A stretch of 64,000 bases of DNA. Origin: Bin55 sp965116055 (GTDB taxonomy: Bacteria > Pseudomonadota > Gammaproteobacteria > Pseudomonadales > Azotimanducaceae). Both the position numbers and the translations under genes were made by a program. Below the pieces are notes generated by a model. The model saw only the letters and a program-made list of their open reading frames with translations. It ran no database searches and had not been told where the DNA came from. The stretch lies in contig OZ220466.1 of the NCBI GenBank assembly GCA_965116055.1, forward strand, positions 1,550,001-1,614,000, written 5' to 3'. Shown in pieces: positions 17,781-27,832 of the stretch. Numbering within the stretch: the stretch's first letter is position 1; each line of letters starts with the position of its first letter.

Positions 17781-19735
17781 TTGACTAGATGAGCCGGAAG
17801 CTGCAGTTCGTGGTTCGCTAGAAGCTGCGCTTGCTCGCCGTGCCTTGAAGCGTATACAACCGCGAACGCCAGGATGCCTTTGACGTATTCACGCGTTTCG
17901 CGAAATGGAATGATCTCAACGAAGGACGCCGTGTCCTTCACTTTATAGTCTCGTAACCAGGTGTACGTTCGCATTTTTCCGGCATTGTAAGCGGCCGCTA
18001 TAAGTACCCGATTGTCATCAAATTCAGACGCTAAATCCGCGACATGAAAGGAGCCCAATGCAACGTTGTGTCGCGGGTCAAGTAGATCGTCGGCGGTCGG
18101 TTTCGTAAGACGATGTTTTCTTGCGGTGGATTGAGCTGTACGCAACATCAATTGCATCAAACCGCGTGCGCCAGCTGTAGAAATCGCCCGGTGGTCGAAT
18201 GCGCTTTCTTGTCTGGATAGTGCGAGAAGGAAAGATAAAGGAGTGTCGGTTACGAACGCTCCCTGCTTGAAGTAGCTGAGAAACGGGGTAGGAAAACGGG
18301 CCTCTAGAAAATTGAGCATTTCGCCGCGGTTTGCTGCGTAAATCGCTTCGCCAGATAAGCCGTATGCATTGAACAGCTGAATCATGACCATTTTTTCGGC
18401 GTTGTTCAAGGACTCAGCCAACTTTTGCCACTCACGACGACCGTTAGTTGGTTCGCCTACGGCAAAAAATTCCAGGACCATGCGGGCATGCGGATTGGCA
18501 TCTAGTTGCGCTTCTAACGTCAGATCGGGTACATATCGGCGTTCATTCAGATTGATTGGCTGACCGAGTTCTTGCGCGGCGAGAAAACCATAGTATGTGC
18601 GAATTTGAGCAAGGGCTTGCAAGGGTTCGCGCCATGTGTCGTTTCCGAGCGTTTGCTCTACCTTTGCACGCCAGTACCGCCACTCGTATTTCGCAAGTTC
18701 TTCCTCCGGTAATTGCTGTAGCCATGCTGCTGCTTCTTGCCATGCACCTTGAGATATGGCACTATGAATCACGCGATGGAGCGCCTGGGAGGTCAGCCCC
18801 TCGTGTGGCGGCAAGCCGATGTGTCCCTTCAGTCCGAGCCATAAATAAAGATCGCTTACCGAACTTCGCGTTTGAGATTCGTTGAAGGCCCGTGTTGCAC
18901 GATGTTTAGACCAAAGCGAGAATGCTGTCGTTGGTTCATTTCGTGCAAGTCGGCTTAAACCGAAGATATAGGCATCATTCCCCCAGCGATCATTTGGGAA
19001 ACGATGGATATTAGACGCGAACTTAGGATTGCGGCGCACCTTGTACATGGCGTCTGCGCTGGTTCGAACCTTTTCGGGTAAAAAGCGAAAGAGGTAGCGA
19101 CTTAATTGATATTGACCTGCGGTTAAGGTCTTTTTCAGACGCTCCCATGCTAGTTCCGCCGGTATGCCTGCATCTCGAATCCAAACTTCGAATGCCGGAT
19201 CGCAGGACTTATCCTGACTCTTTTCAACATTCCAAAGCTGAGGTAGCAACCTATACGCAGCATCTCTTTCACCGGTTCGAATCAATGCCATTGCGTAGCG
19301 ACATTGTGCGACGATGTCGCTCGTCGGATGATAGTAATTTGCATAGTTCTGCCAGTTTCCCAGACTGGCTTGAGTGCTAAGCCAAAACGACATGTACCGT
19401 TTGCCGAAGGTGTACTCACTCATTGCGTCCCGGAAGGCAACCGCGTCGGAAACGCTGGTTCTTCTGACGCTTTTTAATGCATGTAGATACTTGAGATACG
19501 GTACGAGGGGGTAGTCTTCTAATTCGGCAACATGCTGTTCGAATTGAGAGATGCGATTCGATTTAAGTGCGCTCAAGGCTTGTTTATAGAGGAAGCGATC
19601 CTCATACAAACCAGCTTGGGTTGACACTCCGAAGAGCGCTGAAAATACTACAAGGATGGATACAAGGCGCCGCAGCGTCATGGATGTTAGTCCGAGAATA
19701 GAGGTAGCGGAACTCCTAAGTTGCTTGGTGAGCAT
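17777..19735 (-). CDS. slt: Soluble lytic murein transglycosylase
   Basis: A 652-residue periplasmic enzyme cleaving the MurNAc-GlcNAc bond with anhydro-product formation. A hydrophobic signal segment is present (after MTLRRLVSI), then a long helical superhelix (U and L domains) and the C-terminal SLT domain with LSRQESAFD (catalytic glutamate), GARGLMQLM and AAYNAG, the order of E. coli Slt70. Two starts are possible: ATG at 19735, with GAGGA just upstream, or ATG at 19681 beginning MTLRRLVS, which gives a more normal signal peptide. It is followed directly by tatD with a 4-bp overlap. Confidence 0.93.
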   Translation of the reverse strand: MLTKQLRSSATSILGLTSMTLRRLVSILVVFSALFGVSTQAGLYEDRFLYKQALSALKSNRISQFEQHVAELEDYPLVPYLKYLHALKSVRRTSVSDAVAFRDAMSEYTFGKRYMSFWLSTQASLGNWQNYANYYHPTSDIVAQCRYAMALIRTGERDAAYRLLPQLWNVEKSQDKSCDPAFEVWIRDAGIPAELAWERLKKTLTAGQYQLSRYLFRFLPEKVRTSADAMYKVRRNPKFASNIHRFPNDRWGNDAYIFGLSRLARNEPTTAFSLWSKHRATRAFNESQTRSSVSDLYLWLGLKGHIGLPPHEGLTSQALHRVIHSAISQGAWQEAAAWLQQLPEEELAKYEWRYWRAKVEQTLGNDTWREPLQALAQIRTYYGFLAAQELGQPINLNERRYVPDLTLEAQLDANPHARMVLEFFAVGEPTNGRREWQKLAESLNNAEKMVMIQLFNAYGLSGEAIYAANRGEMLNFLEARFPTPFLSYFKQGAFVTDTPLSFLLALSRQESAFDHRAISTAGARGLMQLMLRTAQSTARKHRLTKPTADDLLDPRHNVALGSFHVADLASEFDDNRVLIAAAYNAGKMRTYTWLRDYKVKDTASFVEIIPFRETREYVKGILAFAVVYASRHGEQAQLLANHELQLPAHLVN

Positions 19736-19956
19736 TCGTCCTCAAGCTTGCGATCTAAGACTAAGTCGCAGGGATGTATTTGGAATAAAAAGACTTCCAT
19801 GTCCCTGCTGTGCAAGCGTATACACAACCTATGCGTCAGGTCCGTAGACGCAAGAGACAGGATTTTAGTCTCGTTAAACCATTCAATGCTTTGAAACGTT
19901 CGCTAAAAGACGCGATGATGCCATGTTGTATTCGCATCCTTACAGAATGACTGTAG

Positions 19957-20415
19957 TTAAGCCGCGTCTCGTAGTGATTTTTGAACGCCTACGCGAACAG
20001 CAACAATATCGCAAGGCGCCCCGTGGAGCACGCCGTTCGCGGTCGAACCCAATAACAATGCTAAGCCATGTCGTCCGTGAGAGCCAACCACGATGACATC
20101 AACATCGTTTTCCATCGCAAAACGATGAATTTCTCGTTCTGGTCGTCCGTAAACGAGGTGCTGGTGATCGTACGGGATGTTGTACTCTGCTGAAAACGTT
20201 GCGATATAAGCCTCGGTTTGATCGGTAATCGATTCTTGAACCGACGAGACATCCATGGGTATATCGCCGCCATACGATAATGCAATGGGTTCAATGACGT
20301 GAATAAGGTGTAAATCGGCATCGCTCAGCTGTGCAATCTCTTGGGCGCGATCGGCGACAAGTTTGCATTCCTCAGTGAGATCAACCGCTACTAATACGCG
20401 AGAATAGAGACTCAT
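19957..20415 (-). CDS. Universal stress protein, UspA family
   Basis: A 152-residue protein with the UspA fold: RVLVAVDL at the N-terminus and the ATP-binding signature GSHGRHGLALLLGSTANGV near the C-terminus. The glycine-rich motif is complete, so nucleotide binding of the UspFG/MJ0577 type is likely. It lies alone between slt and the topA upstream gene, divergent from the latter by about 185 bp. The physiological trigger cannot be inferred. Confidence 0.92.
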   Translation of the reverse strand: MSLYSRVLVAVDLTEECKLVADRAQEIAQLSDADLHLIHVIEPIALSYGGDIPMDVSSVQESITDQTEAYIATFSAEYNIPYDHQHLVYGRPEREIHRFAMENDVDVIVVGSHGRHGLALLLGSTANGVLHGAPCDIVAVRVGVQKSLRDAA

Positions 20416-20599
20416 AACGTCGAAATTGCCACGCTGTTCACCTTATTGTATGTAAAGATCGACTCGTTCGTTCATGCTTAGCAAACGGCTGATGATGACC
20501 TTGGAATCGAACGAGCAGAATCATGTTTGCGTGATTGAAATGTAGTAGCCCAGCGACAAACATACTAGAATCGTTCAGGTATGCTGATTATGTTGAGAT

Positions 20600-21172
20600 T
20601 TGAGCAAGCGTGTGGCTGAGTGGCTTTTGATCGCGTTAATTCTTGCTGCCGCGTTCGGCGGCATCGCCTACGTGATACCAACGAAATTCCAGCGGCGGGT
20701 TAGCCATTTGCGCCTGTCTGCACGCAAACAAGGTCTGATCATTTCTGCGACTACATTACCGGATTTAGACGCACCCGCGGAGGATCGGGTAACTTCGGGT
20801 GGCAAAAAACGTCAAAGGGAACAACTGGCTGTCGTGTATGAGTTGGCGTATCTTGGGCCCCTCGAACATGTGCCTACATGGCAGCTTGTACGATACAAGA
20901 AATCGCAAATCCCTATTCCCGGATGGTTACTGAAAAACAACGAGCTCCACGGCGTTCAGTTGTCGGATGCCATCTATTGGGGAACCGTCGCTTCGCACAT
21001 CGGCAGCATGCCACGGCATTGCGTAAGCGTAAGTAGTCACCGTGGTGGAGTGAATTGGATCGGTCATGAGGAACAGACTGCTGTGCTTGAAGATCGCTTC
21101 TTACCGACACTGATTGCCGAATTAGGAAAACTTCGCGCTTTGAATATCGAAAGCACCTTGAAAAACCAGTAA
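20600..21172 (+). CDS. Membrane-anchored protein of unknown function upstream of topA
   Basis: A 190-residue protein not recognised. One N-terminal membrane helix (about residues 6-27) is followed by a basic, soluble domain with SHRGGVNWIGHEEQT near the end. The start is TTG at 20600; a GTG at 20612 is an alternative. Codon pattern and the absence of competing frames support it as a real gene. It ends about 117 bp before topA on the same strand. Confidence 0.65.
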   Translation: MSKRVAEWLLIALILAAAFGGIAYVIPTKFQRRVSHLRLSARKQGLIISATTLPDLDAPAEDRVTSGGKKRQREQLAVVYELAYLGPLEHVPTWQLVRYKKSQIPIPGWLLKNNELHGVQLSDAIYWGTVASHIGSMPRHCVSVSSHRGGVNWIGHEEQTAVLEDRFLPTLIAELGKLRALNIESTLKNQ

Positions 21173-21288
21173 GAAACCGCATAGATTGAGGAAACACACC
21201 GCCATCGTTTTAAAATCGCAAGCAATTACAACTCTACGACGCATCGGTTTCCGTACCGAACAACCATTACAGTGAGGCTTAAGCACGG

Positions 21289-23922
21289 ATGCAAAAGCAC
21301 TTAGTTATCGTCGAGTCGCCAGGGAAGATCAAGTCCATTGAACGGTATTTGAAGAACTTTGTACCGGGTCGCAAACCGCAAGAATCGGCTCAAGAGCGGG
21401 AATCGTTCAAGGTTGTTTCCAGTTACGGTCATGTACGCGACTTACCCAAAAGGGGATTGAATCTTGACCCTGAGGATGATTGGGCGGCAAACTATCAAGT
21501 CATGCCGGACAAGAACAAGGTAGTTGAACGACTTCGTCAGGAAGCGAAAGACGCTGCGTTAATTTTTCTTGCTACTGACCTAGACCGAGAAGGGGAGGCG
21601 ATTGCCTGGCATCTAGCGGAGGTGATCGGCGGCACCCAAGATCGCTTTGTTCGTGTCGTGTTTAACGAGATAACCGAAGCTGCGATACATAAAGCGTTCG
21701 AAGAACGTGGTCGGATCAATCAAAATCGAGTCAATGCCCAGCAAGCGCGACGCTTTCTAGATCGTGTCGTAGGTTACAAGCTCACGCCGTTGCTCTATCA
21801 AAAGATTGCGCGAGGGCTATCAGCTGGGCGAGTTCAGAGTGTCGCGGTTCGTTTGGTCGTAGAGCGAGAGCGTGAAATTCGTGCCTTTAAGCCCAAGGAA
21901 TATTGGGATGTGTTCGCGGATCTTGCGACGCATGATGATAGCTCGCCGCGACGGTTTCAATTGACGCTTCGCGGCGACGAAAAATTCAATCTCAATTCGG
22001 AAGCAAAGGCCAACGATGTCCTAGATGCTTTAAAACAGGCTCAGTTAACCGTTGCGTCGGTCTCGAAAACCAATAGCGTTTCGCGTCCTAGTGCGCCATA
22101 CATTACGTCGACGCTACAGCAAGCTGCGTCTACTCGATTCAGCTACTCGGTGTCCCGTACGATGCGACTCGCCCAGATACTTTATGAGGCTGGGTTGATT
22201 ACCTACATGAGGACCGATTCGACAAATATATCCGAATACGCACGCACAAGTACAGCGAATCTAATTAAAAGCAAATTCGGCGACCGCTATCTGCCGGAGA
22301 AACCAAACCAATTTTCGCAGAAAGCGAATGCCCAGGAAGCCCATGAGGCAATTCGACCTAGTGACGTAACGGTCGAACCTGAGGCCGCGATGTTGGCACT
22401 GAGTGCACAGACTAAAAGTAAAGAGGATCGCGCCGCAGCGGTGCGCTTGTACGAACTTATCTGGCGTCAATTCGTTGCTTCGCAAATGACACCCGGGAGG
22501 TACGAGAATACCACGGTCTCGGTTAGGGCAGGCGACCACGAGCTTAGCCTTCGTGGCCGTCGGGTCTTATTTGACGGGCATATGCGGGTCGCTATGTCTG
22601 GCAAGGGTGAGGACGCTGCGTTGGATCTGCCTCATTACCGGGAGGGCGAGACACTCGAACTCATTGATCTAACTAAAAAGCAACATTTCACTAAACCTCC
22701 TGCAAGATACAACGAAGCGGGTCTAGTTCGAGAATTAGAACGGCGCGGCATTGGTCGGCCGAGCACTTACGCGTCGATTATTTCGACCATCAAAGATCGC
22801 GGTTATGTAACTATGCGAGGCCGACGGTTCTATGCCGAGCGCATCGCCGAGATAGTCACGGATCGTTTAGTGGCTTGTTTCAAGGACTTGCTTAGTTACG
22901 AATTCACCGCTGAGATGGAAAAGCGATTGGATGAAGTAGCTGTTGGGGACAAAGAGTGGTTAGAAGTACTCAATGACTATCACCACGATCTCGTTGTTAA
23001 TCTTGACAGCGCTAGCAAGGAAGACGGGGGGATGCAGCCAAATCAGGCGATTATGACTGACATCCCTTGCGACGCTTGCGGCAGGCCGATGACGATTCGA
23101 GTCGCAGGAACCGGCACTTTCCTCGGTTGCTCCGGTTATGCGCTGCCCCCAAAGGAACGATGTCGTAATACAATGAATCTGATTTCAGATGAAAACACGG
23201 TTCCGGTAGGAGCTAGCGCTTCGGACGAGAACGACGAAGACGAAAGCCGACGCTTGCTCGCGAAACGCCACTGCAAGAAGTGTGGTAGCGCCATGGACGG
23301 CTACATGATGAATGAGCACTTTAAGATCCACATCTGTGGTAACGCGCCAAATTGTGACGGTTTTGAACTTGAAAAAGGACACTTCAAAATCGCAGGCTAC
23401 GACGGCCCGATTGTTGAGTGCAATGTGTGTGGTAGCGACATGCAACTTCAGGTCGGTAGATGGGGTAAGTATTTCAGCTGTACCAACACATCTTGCAAGA
23501 ACACCAGGAAACCACTTCCGGACGGGAGCGTCGCGGCACCGCCTATTCACATGGAAGAGCTTCGAGTTGATGGCGAAGACGACTACTTCGTGTTACGCGA
23601 AGGGCGTGCCGGGATTTTTTTAGGCGCAAGTAAATATCCTAAAGTCAGGGTTATTCGACAACCGCGGGTGAAGGAATTGATTTCTCATGCGAACGAGGTC
23701 GATCCTAAATTTAGCTATCTACTAAAAGCGCCTAGTGAGGATAACCAAGGTAACGACGCTTTCATCCGTTTCGCACGGAAAACGCGTGAACACTATCTCA
23801 CCTCCATGGTTGATACCAAAGACACAGGTTGGCGGGCGTACTTTAAAAATGGGATTTGGGAACCCAAGGTTGCGGAGAAGAAGAAAAAAGGAAGCGCTAA
23901 CCAAAAATCAAGACGTAGTTAG
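21289..23922 (+). CDS. topA: DNA topoisomerase I
   Basis: An 877-residue type IA topoisomerase that relaxes negative supercoils. The Toprim domain starts VIVESPGKIKSIERYL and has DLDREGEAIAWHL; the catalytic tyrosine is Tyr306 in ITYMRTDS; QQARRFLDRVVGY and RPSTYASIISTI are further core motifs. Three C-terminal four-cysteine zinc ribbons follow (CDACG, CKKCG and CNVCG), then a basic lysine-rich tail. This is the proteobacterial long form. It has its own upstream gap of 116 bp. Confidence 0.97.
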   Translation: MQKHLVIVESPGKIKSIERYLKNFVPGRKPQESAQERESFKVVSSYGHVRDLPKRGLNLDPEDDWAANYQVMPDKNKVVERLRQEAKDAALIFLATDLDREGEAIAWHLAEVIGGTQDRFVRVVFNEITEAAIHKAFEERGRINQNRVNAQQARRFLDRVVGYKLTPLLYQKIARGLSAGRVQSVAVRLVVEREREIRAFKPKEYWDVFADLATHDDSSPRRFQLTLRGDEKFNLNSEAKANDVLDALKQAQLTVASVSKTNSVSRPSAPYITSTLQQAASTRFSYSVSRTMRLAQILYEAGLITYMRTDSTNISEYARTSTANLIKSKFGDRYLPEKPNQFSQKANAQEAHEAIRPSDVTVEPEAAMLALSAQTKSKEDRAAAVRLYELIWRQFVASQMTPGRYENTTVSVRAGDHELSLRGRRVLFDGHMRVAMSGKGEDAALDLPHYREGETLELIDLTKKQHFTKPPARYNEAGLVRELERRGIGRPSTYASIISTIKDRGYVTMRGRRFYAERIAEIVTDRLVACFKDLLSYEFTAEMEKRLDEVAVGDKEWLEVLNDYHHDLVVNLDSASKEDGGMQPNQAIMTDIPCDACGRPMTIRVAGTGTFLGCSGYALPPKERCRNTMNLISDENTVPVGASASDENDEDESRRLLAKRHCKKCGSAMDGYMMNEHFKIHICGNAPNCDGFELEKGHFKIAGYDGPIVECNVCGSDMQLQVGRWGKYFSCTNTSCKNTRKPLPDGSVAAPPIHMEELRVDGEDDYFVLREGRAGIFLGASKYPKVRVIRQPRVKELISHANEVDPKFSYLLKAPSEDNQGNDAFIRFARKTREHYLTSMVDTKDTGWRAYFKNGIWEPKVAEKKKKGSANQKSRRS

Positions 23923-24051
23923 TCGTTTTGTATCCACGCTGGTGGCGAATTGCGAACATCCAGTGATGTTAAGTCGTGGTGATTAGAAAACAAAGACTCG
24001 ATCTTTAGGGAATGCAGATAATCGCCTGCTTCTACGCAGGCCAAAATTGTT

Positions 24052-24981
24052 ATGCCCCTGATTAACGAATATCGCGCGCTTCTTGATCAACTTGCCAGCG
24101 CCGAGACGCCGCCTTTAACCGACATGTCGGTTGCCTCCACGCGGGCCATGTTTCGTACCGCCCAACCGCCGCGACCAGACATTACAGTCGAGCGCATAGA
24201 GAATCGAATAGTCGAAGGGCGTAACGGTCCAATTCCAATCCGAATGTATGTGCCTAACACCTCGGAATCGTTGCCCATCACCATGATGTTTCACGGTGGC
24301 GGTTGGGTTATCGGTGACCTAGACACGGTTGATGCGCAATCGCGTCAAGTATGCAATCAAGTTGGTTGCATCGTCATTGCTGTGGACTATCGACTCGCAC
24401 CGGAACATCCATTCCCTGCGGCGGCAGAAGACTGTTACGACGCGACGGTTTGGGCGCACGCCAATGCCACGGAGTTTCGTGGCGACCCATCCCGATTAGC
24501 AGTTGCGGGCGATAGCGCCGGTGGTAATCTGGCAGCCGTCGTCGCACAAATGGCCCGTGATCTTGATGGTCCGCCATTGGTATTTCAGTTACTGGTCTAT
24601 CCCGTGACAAACGGCCACGTATTCGACACCGCATCGTATCAAGACAATGCCGAGGGCTATATGCTGACGGCTGCTTCCATGCATTGGTTTTGGGATCAAT
24701 ACGCCCCATCCCATGCTCGAATCAATCCATACGCCTCACCGTTATGTGCGAGGCATCTTGCCGATCTTCCGTCGGCTTATGTCCAGGTCGCAGAATTCGA
24801 TCCGCTGCGCGACGAGGGACTGCAGTATGCCGAAGCGTTAGCAGCGGCAGGCGTGTCGGTTCAATCGCATTGCTACGAAGGATTTATTCACGGCTTTTTC
24901 GGACACTTCGATATCGTGCCGCCGACGCGACGGGCCATGGACGATGCGTGCGAAGCGTTGAAACGAGCATTGGAACTGTAG
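24052..24981 (+). CDS. Alpha/beta hydrolase, hormone-sensitive lipase family esterase
   Basis: A 309-residue esterase with HGGGWVIGD (oxyanion hole of the HSL family), nucleophile GDSAGGN, acid in EFDPLRDEG and base histidine in FIHGF near the C-terminus, a complete triad. No signal peptide, so it is cytoplasmic. HSL-family bacterial enzymes hydrolyse short- to medium-chain acyl esters; the natural substrate is not known. It is separated from topA by about 130 bp. Confidence 0.92.
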   Translation: MPLINEYRALLDQLASAETPPLTDMSVASTRAMFRTAQPPRPDITVERIENRIVEGRNGPIPIRMYVPNTSESLPITMMFHGGGWVIGDLDTVDAQSRQVCNQVGCIVIAVDYRLAPEHPFPAAAEDCYDATVWAHANATEFRGDPSRLAVAGDSAGGNLAAVVAQMARDLDGPPLVFQLLVYPVTNGHVFDTASYQDNAEGYMLTAASMHWFWDQYAPSHARINPYASPLCARHLADLPSAYVQVAEFDPLRDEGLQYAEALAAAGVSVQSHCYEGFIHGFFGHFDIVPPTRRAMDDACEALKRALEL

Positions 24982-25159
24982 GCATCGGCGTCAGCGCAGA
25001 CCTTCTGTACGGAACGTGGCTTTTAGCAGGCGAGTTTTCTAATGCTTTTCGGTCGTTGCGAGACACGAGTTCCTGCCCGATGCGCATATAAGAACTAAAG
25101 GATCTAGATGGCTACCGATCAGCCAAGCCATGTAGCGTCAGGCTTTTAGCGTGGTATCG

Positions 25160-26361
25160 TCAAGTTTTTTCGCTTCCATGTTCGCGCAACATGTTGTGCG
25201 ACTCAATAATGTGGTTCATTAGAGAAGGAATGCCAGGCTGAAACAACAACGGTCGTCCCCGAGTTTCCCATAGAAACCCTTGCTCAATGAGTTTATCAAA
25301 TATGCTCTCGGGAGTTCGCTGGATATTTTCTGTTGATGTACCCGCAATGCATTCGATTATTTCATTTTTCGAAATGTAGCCGCGAGCGTCTGCATTGAAG
25401 AGTCTGGCTACTGCCATTGCCTCTTCGAACATGCTGTCTTTGTCCAGCTCGCGTTCCCTGAGGAAATACATATTGTTCTTACCATCTTGAAAGCTGCAAT
25501 CGGCGACTGCCATGACCTCCGAATCAATTTCAGAACGACCGAGGTCGCTTGCTGACTTCCATATCGCTGATCCTATCAGTTGAACGAAGTATGGATAGTC
25601 ATCGGTTTTGGCCAGTGCGTCTCGCCAGTCAGGATTGGAGTCATCAACTGAAAATCCGCCGCGCTCCAATGGTTCTTTGAGCGCTTGTTCAGAACTTGCA
25701 GAGTCAAGTCTTCCCAGAGGCATGCACATTCCTCGACTGATAAATGTTGCATGCATGGCATTGAGATGATCAAGAAGCCCTGGCGTTCCTGATAGAACAA
25801 GTCGAAGGGATGGTTCGCTCGCAGTTCCTGTGATGCCAAGAGGAGATCGTGCCCAAAATTCACGTCAAGCGTATGAGCTTCGTCAATCATGAGTAATGTT
25901 GGCCGATCGCCCACAGCTTGCTTCATGGTTCTCGTCATGTCCATGTCGCTGAAGTTACAGTTGGTCAATCGGCCTCGGCGGTGTTCCATCCCCAGTAGAT
26001 GCTTCAAGCTGAACCCCGTTTTCTTTTCCCTGCTCTCGCCTGTAGGCATGGCGTTTCCCAAGATCAATTCAACGAGCATTCGAGGCGTTTTCATAGATAC
26101 CGGCGTTGTACTAATCGTCCTGACTTTCCTGGCGGTAGCTCTGTCGGGGAAATTCAATCCCAACGATCCGTCAATGTGGCGAATCAGAGAGGTTTTTCCG
26201 TTTCCTCGCGGACCATAGAGAATAACGTCAGCATGGGCTCCGCTACCGTCCGCAAGCATCTGGAAGAGCTCGGTAAATCCATCCAGCTCCCTTTCTCGAC
26301 CTACCAAGACAGGCGGGTGTATCCCGGCCCCAGGGGTAAATGGATTTTTATGCTTAGTCAT
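25160..26361 (-). pseudogene. AAA-family ATPase with a single frameshift
   Basis: Two overlapping frames together make one protein of about 400 residues. The first (start ATG at 26361, MTKHKNPFTPGAG) has GRERELDGF, Walker A GPRGNGKTS and Walker B LLMIDEAHT, then reads sensibly to LASQELRA near 25830. After that the expected continuation LRLVLSGTPGLLDHLNAM lies in another frame, which goes on with ALAKTDDYPYFVQLIGSAIW and a winged-helix-like C-terminus ending at 25160. A one-base indel at about 25800-25835 explains it. The ATPase is of the Orc1/Cdc6-like or STAND-like predicted type; role unknown. It may be a true pseudogene or a sequencing error. Confidence 0.8.
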
Positions 26362-26470
26362 CTTATTGGATTGAAACAATCCATTGAAACGCTTGGCGTT
26401 TTAGCTAGGTGGTGCCTTAGAAAACATCGTTCCGGGGGTATGGAACATGTGATTACGAATTGATCAATAT

Positions 26471-26869
26471 TCAGCTGACGATTACGGATTCCAACGTTTC
26501 GTGTGGCTGTGGATGTCGGTGACTTAACTTTATGCCGTGATATACGGTATCATTAGGAAATTGTGCTAGATCCATGCGGAATAGTTTGAGTTTCTGCGCT
26601 AAGCTCGATTCAAGGACGCTCGCCTGAGCGATTTGATGCCTGCCTTTCATCACACCATTCCACTGCGTAGATTTTGTCCCCTTTCGTGCTCGGAGAGCTA
26701 AAAGTCGAAGAACGTTTCCGTCGCGTGTGTAATGGCCGGGGAGGGGAGTTGTAAACGCCTTCCGCGTCTTTCGCCCTCGGAAGGCGATAGGCAATATACG
26801 TGCCAAAGCACAAGACATTGATCTCGGGGTGCCTTGCTTCAATTCGATGGCTAGTTGACCGTGACTCAC
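26471..26869 (-). CDS. Unrecognised small ORF coupled to lexA
   Basis: A 132-residue ORF starting with GTG that overlaps the lexA stop by 4 bp (GTGA), the arrangement of a translationally coupled SOS gene. In Gammaproteobacteria the gene after lexA is often sulA-like or imuA, but no motif of either is visible: the sequence is basic, with RGRKTRKAF and no Walker or SulA pattern. It could be a spurious frame or a decayed gene. Reported because of its position only. Confidence 0.35.
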   Translation of the reverse strand: MSHGQLAIELKQGTPRSMSCALARILPIAFRGRKTRKAFTTPLPGHYTRDGNVLRLLALRARKGTKSTQWNGVMKGRHQIAQASVLESSLAQKLKLFRMDLAQFPNDTVYHGIKLSHRHPQPHETLESVIVS

Positions 26870-27492
26870 ATTCTCATTCGGATCAATCCAACACTTACTC
26901 CCTCAATTTGAAATTCACGGTTTGATTCACTGACTCGAATCGTTTGGTATTCTTGATTTTCTGGAACCAGAAGAATATCTCGGTTCGCGCGATCAAATCG
27001 GGTTGTGCGATCAAGCTTGAACCGTTTCACAGTGATTTCAGCCGCAAGGCGCGCGACGACAATTTGATTGTCGTGGGCTTCGTACGTGCGATGTATGGCG
27101 AGCAAATCACCGTGGAAAATACCTGCGTTAATCATGCTTTCGCCTTGAACACGTAGTAGATAGTCAGCGCTTGGATCGAACATGTCGCCGAGGATTGTGC
27201 TATCGGACTCAATGTTCTCTTCAGCTAAAATGGGGGAACCTGCTGCAACCCTACCGATGATAGGAAGATGCTCACCGGCAAACCCGTTAATGACGATTCC
27301 GCGCGATGTGTTGCGTTGAAGTGTGATATATCCCTTCCGGTCCAATGCCCGTAGGTGTTCTTCAGCCGCATTTGGTGATCTGAAACCAAATTCGTCTGTG
27401 ATGTTGCGACGGGTCGGTGGGTAGCCATGAGAGCGATGGTAAGCCCGAATGAAGTTGAGCACCTCGGACTGCCGTGATGTAATTTCTTTCAA
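26866..27492 (-). CDS. lexA: LexA repressor
   Basis: A 208-residue SOS repressor and self-cleaving serine protease. An N-terminal winged helix (RQSEVLNFIRAYHRSHGYPP) binds DNA; the cleavage site is Ala84-Gly85 in VAAGSPI, the nucleophile Ser119 in GESM, and the general base Lys156 in TVKRF. These numbers equal those of E. coli LexA. The recognition helix region differs (RRNITDEFGFRSPNAAEEHL), keeping SPNAAEEHL. It is the first gene of a minus-strand group with an unrecognised ORF and the AAA ATPase downstream; a palindrome before it could be its own operator. Confidence 0.95.
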   Translation of the reverse strand: MKEITSRQSEVLNFIRAYHRSHGYPPTRRNITDEFGFRSPNAAEEHLRALDRKGYITLQRNTSRGIVINGFAGEHLPIIGRVAAGSPILAEENIESDSTILGDMFDPSADYLLRVQGESMINAGIFHGDLLAIHRTYEAHDNQIVVARLAAEITVKRFKLDRTTRFDRANRDILLVPENQEYQTIRVSESNREFQIEGVSVGLIRMRM

Positions 27493-27524
27493 CTTAACCT
27501 CCGTAATTAGTTGTCAAGACGTTC

Positions 27525-27544
27525 ATGTATGTAAATATACACAT
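27525..27544. promoter_or_regulatory. Candidate LexA operator upstream of lexA
   Basis: The 20-mer ATGTATGTAAATATACACAT is an imperfect palindrome 33 bp upstream of the lexA start, in the place of an autoregulatory SOS box. The half-sites (TGTAT and ATACA) fit an AT-rich LexA box, but the spacing between TGT and ACA is 10 rather than the 8 of the E. coli consensus. It is therefore a candidate only. Confidence 0.4.
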
Positions 27545-27832
27545 TCTTATTGGTATATGCAAAAACAAAATTGACGATTATGGAACCGCCTATTAGCGTA
27601 CTCGGTAGCGAATGACGCAGGGGCACTCTTGAGATTCAAATTCAATTGTACCTGAATTATTTAACTTATTGATTTTAAAATAATTTGAATGGATCCCACA
27701 TGTGATGTATAGTAGCGATAGGTAAAAATGCTGTCGTTTTCCTGTTCTCGGTGCTACATAGATGGGGTGGCTCTTGAATGTACAGTAGACCGTTTGATGA
27801 CTAAATAACCAAAAAAGTACGCGCTTAAACTA
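27545..27832. other. Intergenic region between lexA and the PhyH gene
   Basis: About 290 bp (340 with the lexA upstream sites) with no ORF. It is AT-rich and holds the lexA promoter region. No RNA gene or repeat was recognised. Confidence 0.5.
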
